Positions 57,041 through 64,000 of a DNA stretch of 64,000 nt are shown one piece after another. The DNA is from Simmondsia chinensis (lineage: Eukaryota > Streptophyta > Magnoliopsida > Caryophyllales > Simmondsiaceae). The notes under the pieces were generated by a model that saw only the letters and a list, made by a program, of their open reading frames with translations, had not been told where the DNA came from and made no database searches. The DNA lies in NCBI GenBank assembly GCA_018398585.1, contig JAGTTD010000005.1:12637355-12701354 (forward strand), written 5' to 3'. The position numbers and the translations under genes are program-made. The stretch's first letter is position 1. Each line of letters starts with the position of its first letter.

Positions 57041-57324
57041 AAGACAATAGTGCTGAATTATCGAGATTTCCGAATCCTCTGACTAAAGATAATGAAACCA
57101 AACAAGTTCCAAAGGGTCAACTACAAAATATACAAATGGTTTTAGAACAACTTATAGAAAAGTTAACAGGACAAGGGCCCAAAAATAACCCAGACCCTAA
57201 AAATGTAAGGTCAATAGGAGCTGGACATGATTATGACCGTGAATTTCGACAAAAGTAAAAATCTTAAAAGGGAAGAGTTCATCCTTATCAAGAATTCGAT
57301 CGTGACAACAAAAACTTAGAAAAC

Positions 57325-57843
57325 ATGCAGACGGACCATGGCAGCATGGAGGATGAATCCGCAACAAACGTATACATCAAACACAAGAACCAGCCAAACC
57401 TCAATCGTTTTCCAGAAGAGACAAAGATCTACTCAATTCCTGATGTTCCGGGTATGTACTATCCTTTTTTATTAAGAATTTTGTCTTTTCCTGTAGAAAA
57501 CGTTATGGTTCCCAACACAGGCCTCTTTGACAAATCTCAAGATCTAGAAGACCATTTATCGGTGTAAGTGCTTTCAAGCCACCTTAAAGGGAGTAGCAAA
57601 TCCTGCTTTTCTTCCCTGCCCTCTGGTTTAATTGATGGTTTTGCACAGTTAGCTGAGCGCTTCTCTAAGCACTTCGCAAGTAATAAAAGAAGAAGTAAGA
57701 CGGTTGCACTGTTGACGCAGTTGCAGCAAAAAGAGTCCGACACTTTACGGGACTACGCTAGGCGATTCACTAGAGAAATGATAGATATACCAGGATTAGC
57801 TAACAAAACCGCCATTGGCGCCTTTGTTAATGGACAAAAACAT
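57325..57843 (+). pseudogene. Element G gag (Retrotrans_gag)
   Basis: Contains NTGLFDKSQDLEDHLSV then, after a stop at 57565, LKGSSKSCFSSLPSGLIDGF, AERFSKHFASNKR and QQKESDTLRDYARRFTREM, matching the Gag core of Tat elements (FSSLPSGSI, AEKFSKHF, LRDYVQRF). The N-terminal part (56956-57258, ILKNSLT to RQK region) may belong to the same protein. It is shorter than typical Gag and ends early at 57843. Sequence 57850-58330 continues in broken frames. Confidence 0.75.
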
Positions 57844-58337
57844 TAAGACTTAAAATTATCCCTGCTAAAAAAAACCATAAACCATTGATGAGCTATGGAG
57901 CAAAGCCAATAAGTACATATTAGCCGAGGATGTTATGACCGTAGCTGAAAGGGTGTGGGTGGGAGTTACTAGAAGGCAGCGAGAGAAGTCAGAAGCGTCT
58001 TACATGACAAGGCTAAGGGCACCAGAGGCGACTTTAAAACCAAAAATAAAAGTGCGAAGACCTATAGGATGCTTTGTAGAGACCTATATCGACCTCTACC
58101 TTTCAAAAGGATGTCCTACGGGTCGAAATGACCATCATTCCACAAGCCAAATCAAAATGGTGCAACTACCATCAATTCTACTGCTATACCACAGAATAAT
58201 ATCGGGCAAGAAGAAGACAAACCCGGGACGGTCAGGCTAGGGTGGCTAACCCCAGCATACAATCAAAAGAGTCAGATAGTAAGGTGTTATACCGGCACCT
58301 CCAAGAGAATTAATAGAAAAACCTAAAAAGACGATTG

Positions 58338-58985
58338 CCATGATATCCCGGATTTTACATCGTGGTAACCTTTGTTCATCTAAACTGGAAGGAGAATGGG
58401 TTAAAAGAATTCAACCCCTATTGGAAATCACCTTTAATAAAGAAGACTTGAGTGACATGTATGTCCCACATGACGATCCTTTAGTTATCACTCTTGAAAT
58501 AGGGCAATATTGCATGCACTGGGTATTGGTTGATCAAGGAAGTGTGGTAAACGTACTTTTCTACCAATGTTTTGAACAAATGGAAATGTTAGATTTCTCT
58601 GGCTCAGTACCCTGTGGTGGGCTTCAAGGGAGAAGCAGTTAAACCATTAAGAGTAGTTACCATGAACGTTGTGTTTCGAGGACAAAAGGCTACCAAGAAA
58701 ACTCAAATGGAATTCCTAGTTATAGGTTTACCCTCCCCTTATAATGCAATACTTGGTCAACCTGCCCTAAGTTGCATACGAGTCGTAATCTCTACCTATC
58801 ACCTCTTAATGAAGTTTGAATCGGACAGTGGAGAAATAACGGCCATTCAGGGAAACCAAAAGGTAGCTCGTGAATGCTATTTTGCCTCTTTGAAAGATAA
58901 TGATTGTGAAGGCTCATCTGGAGTAGATGCAGGAGAATCTAGCCTTTCCGGGGAAAGCAAGTCAGAAAATTCAAACCAGGATTAG
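58338..58985 (+). pseudogene. Element G protease
   Basis: HDDPLVITLEIGQYCMHWVL leads into the active site VDQGSVVNVLFY, where relatives have D-T/S-G-S; here Gln replaces Thr/Ser. It continues after a frame change near 58610 with GFKGEAVKPLRVVTMNV and YNAILGQPALS, the standard Tat protease end. The substituted active site and frameshift both argue for inactivity. Confidence 0.78.
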
Positions 58986-59040
58986 GAAAGTCGGAAGAAA
59001 TAGAAGTGGAAGAGGGAAAAATTGTAAGATTGGGGTACTA

Positions 59041-60250
59041 GTTATCAGAGGAGATAAAAAAGAGTTAACTTTGCTGTTGAAACAATACTGAGACATCTTT
59101 GCATAAAACACCGATGAGATGAAAGGAATTAATCGGGAGGTTATGGTTCATAAACTAAATGTTCTAGCGGGAACTTCTCCCATAAAACAAAAGAAAAGAA
59201 GCTTTTGTGCTAAAAGAGGGAAAGCCATCAAAACAGAGGTAAACAAACTGTTGCAGTCGGGATTTATAAGAGATGTTAGATATCTCGAATGGTTAGCTAA
59301 TGTAGTGATGGTAAGGAGGCCAAATGGGACCTGGCGAATGCGTATCGATTTCACATATTTGAATAGATTCTGTCCAAAGGACTCCTTTCTGCTTCCCAAG
59401 ATCGACCAATTGGTGGACTCCACGGTGGCAAACGAGTTATTCAGCTTCTTGGATGCCTTCTTGGGCTACCAAAAAATAAAAATGGATACATAGGACGAGG
59501 AGAAGAGATTGTCCTTTACTAATGAGGGAACCTATTGTGACAAGGTAATACCATTTGGCCTAAAGAATGCAGGTGCGACATATTAACAGTTGGTTAACAA
59601 AGTCTTCACGCAACTGATTGGAAGTAATATGGAGGTTTATGTTGATGATATGATTGTCAAGTCGCACGCCAATGGAAATCACTTAAAGGACCTACAGGAG
59701 ACTCTGCAAACCTTGCAGGAGTATCAAATGAAACTAAACCCCAACAAGTGATCGTTTGGCATACCTGAAGGAAAATTTTTAGGTTACATCGCTATTGCTC
59801 AGGGGATCGAGGCAAATCTAGCAAAAATAAAAGCCATATAGGAAATGGGAACTCCGAAAACAATTAACAACCTACAACAACTTATAGGGCGCTTGGCATC
59901 GCTCGATAGATTAATAAGTAAGTCCGCCGAGAAAGCACTCTCCTTCTTTCGAGTGCTGCGATAGAAAAGACGTCAACCATTGGACGAGGAATGCGAGCAT
60001 GCCTTCCAACATGTTAAAGAACATCTTGCACATTTTCCTTATATGGCTAAACCCAATCCAGGAGAGATCTTGACCTTGTATGTAGCAGCCACAAAAAGGA
60101 CCATTACTGCAGTCTTGGCAGCGAATCACTCGAAGGGACAGATCCCGGTATATTTTGTCAGCCAGGTATTGAAGGAGGACAAATTAAGATATCCTTTGTT
60201 ACAAAAAAAATGGCGTTTTCCATTATAATGGCCTCGAGAAAAATTTGACC
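59041..60250 (+). pseudogene. Element G reverse transcriptase and RNase H
   Basis: RT motifs: NGTWRMRIDFTYLNRFCPKD (59325), NELFSFLDAFLGYQKIKMDT, IPFGLKNAGATY and an intact MEVYVDDMIVKSHANG (about 59629). RNase H follows with EHAFQHVKEHLAHFP and GEILTLYVAATKRTITAVLA (60060), where relatives usually have an Asp near the Tyr-Val. Open segments 59119-59493 and 59980-60228 share a frame, with nonsense codons between (about 59491, 59584, 59749, 59839, 59962). Confidence 0.88.
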
Positions 60251-60499
60251 TTACTTTCAAGCACATACTATAAGTATACTAACTGATCAACCCGTTAACA
60301 AACTACTGTCTCGGGTCGATTGTTAGCATGGGCTGATTTGCATTATCTACCACAAATTGCTATAAAAGCACGTGCCCTGGCAGACTTCCTTGCTGATGGC
60401 AACTTACAATGCAGAGCTGAGTCCCGAGCTAGAGAATGTTACCAAGGAAAAGAAAAAAAGATCGAAGATTCAAGTGCCGAGATGTTGAATAAAATAGAA

Positions 60500-60930
60500 A
60501 AATTCCAGTATGGAACTTATTCGTAGATAGTTCTTGGTGCCAGGAGGGTTCGAGAGCCCGAAAATTTCATTCAGAATCCAGATGGGGTAACATATCGCTG
60601 CGCCATGCGTTTCTACTACTCACTGACCAATAATGAAACTGAGTACGAAGCCTTAACGCATGGAATTGGTCTTGGGCAGACCATTGGAGCTCGGTTTGTA
60701 ATAATTTATAGTGATTCACAAATAATAGTTAATCAGGTAAATGGAGAATACGAAGCTAAAAAACCTAACATGATTAGATACCTTAAAATATTTTGAGAAT
60801 TGGCTGCAAACTTTATAAAGGTAGAAGAAAAATACATTGATAGGAATGACAATCATATAGCGGATGAGTTAAGCAAATTAGCTAGCCCTCATCAAGTCGC
60901 TTCTGAAACTGCCGAGGTAATGGTCAAATG
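60500..60930 (+). pseudogene. Element G additional RNase H
   Basis: LFVDSSWCQEGS (first Asp) is followed, in a shifted frame, by SLTNNETEYEALTHGIGL, FVIIYSDSQIIVNQVNGEYE and HIADELSKLAS. These are the hallmark motifs of the archaeal-type RNase H acquired by Tat elements. Frameshift near 60590 and a stop at 60794. Confidence 0.88.
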
Positions 60931-61379
60931 AATATACCCCCAAAATTTTGCGGGGGAAGATATCCCTTTTATGTCAACATATGGGGCAGAAGCTATCCTG
61001 CCGATAGAAGTACAGAACCTTACATTTTGTGTAAAATACTACCATTCAAGGGAAAACGCAACCCTAATGGCAAACTCTTTAGATCTGGTAAAAGAAGTCC
61101 AATCCGAGGCCTTACTATGCATGGTGGTACAGAAACAAGCAATGGCTAAATATTTCAACTGTAGCGTAAAACCATGACAATTCCAAGAAGGCAATTTCAT
61201 TTTAAGACGTACAAAAGCCGCAGGAGAGGGTGCAAAGTTTGGAAAACTTGCACCCAATTGGGAAGGTCCTTACAAAGTAATCCGACTCCTAAGTGAGGGG
61301 AGTTATCAATTATGCCGCTTAAATGGGACTGAAATATCCAGAAGCAGGAATGCGCAAAATTTGAAAAAGTACTATCCAT
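60931..61379 (+). pseudogene. Element G integrase C-terminus, core deleted
   Basis: After the RNase H the text jumps to PFMSTYGAEAILPIEVQN, the end of the integrase core. It continues to QFQEGNFILRRTKAAGEG, LGPNWEGPYKV-like LAPNWEGPYKVIRLLSEGSY and ARNAQNLKKYYP-like NAQNLKKYYP at 61379. The zinc-binding domain and DDE core (roughly 1 kb in relatives) are absent, so this is a deletion derivative. Confidence 0.85.
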
Positions 61380-61639
61380 AACTATGCAGCATCCTTCCTC
61401 TTTAGGCATGTGATGATCTTTCTTTTTGTATAATCGTACATTAGCTGTCTTGTACATTTGCAAACACATGTTGAATAAACGCGACAACAGTTATGTAAAA
61501 CATAAGAGTCTTCTCTTTCCATTGGTGTTTAGAATTAAATTTAAATGGAAAGCTATTGTGTGCTTTTTACATTACAAATAAATGAAGCCATAATCAATAA
61601 AACAAAAGACGTGAGAGATGCATCTACATATTTTTACCT

Positions 61640-62070
61640 ATTAAAGATGGAACCATTCACCTACAATAGGTGCAGCCATTCACCTACTAAAAGTGCAACC
61701 ATTCGCCTACTAAAGGTGCAACCATTCACCTGTTAAAGGTGCAGTTACATATTATCATGCACTTATCAACAATACAAAACGATACAATTATACGTCGTCG
61801 ATTAACTATACAGCCCTTCACCTATTAAAAAGAGGGCTATCATACACTTATCAACGATACAAAACAATACAATTATATGTCCTTGATTAAAGATACCATC
61901 TTCACCTGTTAAAAGAAGGGTTATCACACACTTACAATTATATGTCGTCGATTAGCGATATAACTCTTCACCTATTAAAAAGAGGGCTATCATACACATG
62001 TCAACTATACAGAACGATACAATATTGTCGATTAAAGACATAACCTTCCACCTGTAAAGGTACAACTACA
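61640..62070. repeat. Tandem repeats in the 3' region of element G
   Basis: Two nested types: a short unit of about 25 bp (GCAACCATTCACCTACTAAA, four copies 61648-61740), and a longer unit of about 65-105 bp with TTCACCTATTAAAAAGAGGG and ATACAATTATATGTCGTCGA (61810, 61900, 61966). The shared word TTCACCT(A/G)TTAAA suggests one arose from the other. Confidence 0.75.
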
Positions 62071-62318
62071 CATTCAAACATTTTAAAGAAACCATCAAAC
62101 CATATGTTCCCACTCATCCAAGTAGGTACGAAATCATACACATCCATTTGCAGAACAAAAGTACAACCACCTGTTATGACATACAAGCATCTCCATGTAC
62201 TGCCATACAAAATTACAACCATTGATATTCATCCATCTCATAGCCAGTTAAACCATCACATTACCAACAAAAAAAAAAAGAGATAACAGAATAGATAGGA
62301 ACTACGACACTAAGAAAC

Positions 62319-64000
62319 TTATGCTTGTGAATGAGCATTACCTCTAGCTGAAGGAGAAACGTCTCTCTGACATAACTCTTCATTGATGTCACCAATAATT
62401 TGAGAAATTAAAGAATCTATCATGGACATAGTGAAAGTAGAACAACCCTCGCGAAGTTTCTGGGATAGGAGAGCAAAGGCCGAATCCATGTCGACCCAAT
62501 AAAAATCACTCTGTGCAATCTAAAATTCAGAACTAGACTTAAAGATAGCAACAGCCTCTTCACGATCCCGAAGCAGCCGCAGCTCGAAGATCATTAATCT
62601 GCGTGTCCTTACTATGAAGATCTCCCACTTGGTGACAATTGTCGGCCAGCACATCATCTAACGTTCTTTGAAGTTGTTCTACTTCGCGGCGAAGGTCTTC
62701 TTGTTGCTTCAAAGATGTAGTCTGAAAAGCCCAAAATTGTTCTAGAAGACTCTGATAACGGGCCGTAGCATTCGCACAAGACATGGCCACTTGACACAAA
62801 TAACCAGAAACGCTAAGATGCTGCAAAAGTAAACCACGCAAGCACACACAAAGTAAGTAATGATACAAAAAAGACAAGAGCAAGGAGTGGGAAAGGCAAG
62901 TGCAAGTCATCACCTCTGACACCGTAAAAGAAGTTTAAGAACGAATAGTCCTGGGAGGTAAGAATCCCTCAAAAGCTCTAAATAGGAACTTAAAAATCTC
63001 TTATGGGACGAGAAAAGGCAAAAGCATCCCTGTCACGGGTTGAGGTCTCAACTTGTAAGAGTTTGGACAAATTTAAAATGCGCACAAACATTCCTCCCTT
63101 CAAGGTGCGGATCCAACTAAATGAACCGACCCCAGGGAGGCAGTTGAGGGATGCCATTGCGCACACGATGGCGTACAGAACCTTTACTCTCAGAAACCTG
63201 CTGTGTCACTAGAAGAGAGAGACCCTTGGGAATAGATTGCATTGATGGCTCGGCAGTTGAGGGATGCCATTGCGCACACTATGGCGTATAGAACCTTCAC
63301 TTTCAGAAACTTGCTGTGTGACTGGAAGAGAGAGACCCTTGGGAAGAGATTGCATTGATGGCTTGGCAGTTGAGGGTTGCCATTGCGCACATGTTGGCGT
63401 ACAGAACCTTCACTTTCAGAAACCTGTTGTGTGACTGGAAGAGAGAGACCCTTGGGAAGAGATTGCATTGATGGCTCGGCGGAGGCACCCATGTCAGTTT
63501 GCTCAGAACTACCTGGAGGAGAGTCCGAAACAAAATAACTGACAATGTCTAAATTGTCAACTTCCTCAGCTACATTAAAAAGAGAAAGGGTGGCAAGAAT
63601 CAGAAACAATGAACACTCACTACCACATAAGGGAAGTGAAGTTCCCCAATATTAAGGTCAAGAATTTGACTTAGACATACCAGGAAATGGTTTCTCACTA
63701 AGCCCAGCCTTCACGAGCTTTATCTCATTCTTAAGAAGTGCACAGGTAGCTACATAACGATCCTTGTCAGAACTGTCGAAAAATAAGTGATGACCGCCCA
63801 GTCTTCTGGAGCCAACTCCTCCAGACGTGGTTAAGGGGCACGAGTTAATTTATGCCACACCACAGGATACCTAGGAAGAGTAGGGGGTCAAACCCATATA
63901 AACTTGTTGAACCAAGTCTTGAGGTTAAAGGGATTATCCTCAACAAAACGACAACCCCCACTACTTTCAAAAGAAAAGGTGCTTCAACTCTTTTTAACTT
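62319..64000 (-). CDS. Multi-exon antisense gene of element G (aORF-like), 5' part beyond window
   Basis: Minus-strand exons predicted: 64000-63681 (CRFVEDNPFNLKTWFNKFIW, GGHHLFFDSSDKDRYVATC, GLSEKPFP), 63569-62914 (EEVDNLDIVSYFVSDSPPGS) and 62820-62319 (YQSLLEQFWAFQTTSLKQQE, REEAVAIFKSSSEF, FYWVDMDSAFALLSQ, ending HSQA). Introns 63680-63570 (GTATGT...TTTTTAATGTAG) and 62913-62821 (GTGATG...ACTTTTGCAG) have clean plant-type borders. The last exon has a long coiled coil. Antisense ORFs at this position are known in Tat/Retand-like elements; function unknown. A few stops, a frameshift near 62565 and a 113-bp triplication suggest decay. Confidence 0.6.
63141..63482. repeat. Three tandem copies of a 113-bp unit
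   Basis: CAGTTGAGGG(A/T)TGCCATTGCG recurs at 63141, 63254 and 63367, exactly 113 bp apart, with few differences. The unit lies in the second exon of the antisense gene, and 113 is not a multiple of three, so each copy is read in a different frame. Confidence 0.92.

Larger units (their letters stand above)
55858..64000 (+). mobile_element. Gypsy element G, Tat lineage, 3' LTR beyond window
   Basis: A 1.16-kb LTR is followed by TTGGCGCCGTCTGTG, gag, protease, RT, RNase H, a second (archaeal-type) RNase H, and an integrase C-terminus without its core. Then comes a long 3' region with tandem repeats and an antisense gene. Extra RNase H between RNase H and integrase, with tandem repeats plus antisense ORF after pol, is the layout known from Tat/Retand-like elements. 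Inserted into gypsy F. Confidence 0.85.

Overview
This window looks like repeat-rich nuclear DNA from a flowering plant, most likely a eudicot. It is AT-rich. I can explain nearly all of it as transposable elements (TEs) nested inside one another: plant-type Ty3/gypsy and Ty1/copia LTR retrotransposons, En/Spm (CACTA) DNA transposons with plant tnp2, DUF4218/DUF4216 and Transposase_24 genes, a Helitron-like terminus with an RPA-like gene, and Mutator-type inverted-repeat elements. I found no convincing host gene, tRNA, rRNA or CRISPR array. The species cannot be named from the sequence. Family names come from motifs read by eye, not from searches.

Left block (1-10161). The window opens inside a non-autonomous LTR element, called L1 here (minus strand). 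L1 sits in the RNase H region of a chromovirus-like gypsy element A (3962-7448, minus). A sits in the pol gene of a copia remnant B (7449-8420, plus). Next is a CACTA remnant C (8421-10161) interrupted by a solo LTR with a perfect 5-bp duplication.

Second block (10162-20600). A copia element D (minus, 139-bp LTRs) is split by gypsy element E (12418-18163, plus), which has two 395-bp LTRs about 98% identical but a heavily broken pol.

Third block (20601-26075). About 1 kb of unassigned DNA is followed by a 4.4-kb higher-order tandem array. One of its units carries a Mutator-like MITE with a 9-bp duplication.

Fourth block (26076-48861). Two CACTA transposons are nested. CACTA-1 (TTTACGACGGA-type subterminal repeats) is interrupted within its tnp2 gene by CACTA-2 (28966-43334; AACGGTTTT-type subterminal repeats). 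CACTA-2 holds a dimeric 102-bp tandem repeat, a second L1-family element (L2) and an LTR remnant (L3). Both CACTAs keep the usual two genes, a tnp2 transposase and a multi-exon Transposase_24 gene, both broken.

Fifth block (48862-57020 and on). A probable non-autonomous Helitron carries an RPA/DUF223-like pseudogene, a truncated LINE tail and a 580-bp foldback element. Then come a chromovirus 3' end (F, minus) and a Tat-lineage gypsy element G (55858 to the window end, plus). G has a minisatellite inside its LTR, an extra RNase H, a deleted integrase core, tandem repeats after pol, and a multi-exon gene on the opposite strand.

The most promising unexplained signal is the L1/L2 family. Its internal region encodes a long protein (728 codons in one frame in L1) that I do not recognise as Gag or Pol. 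It stays recognisable between two well-diverged copies, and the differences I compared lean to third codon positions.
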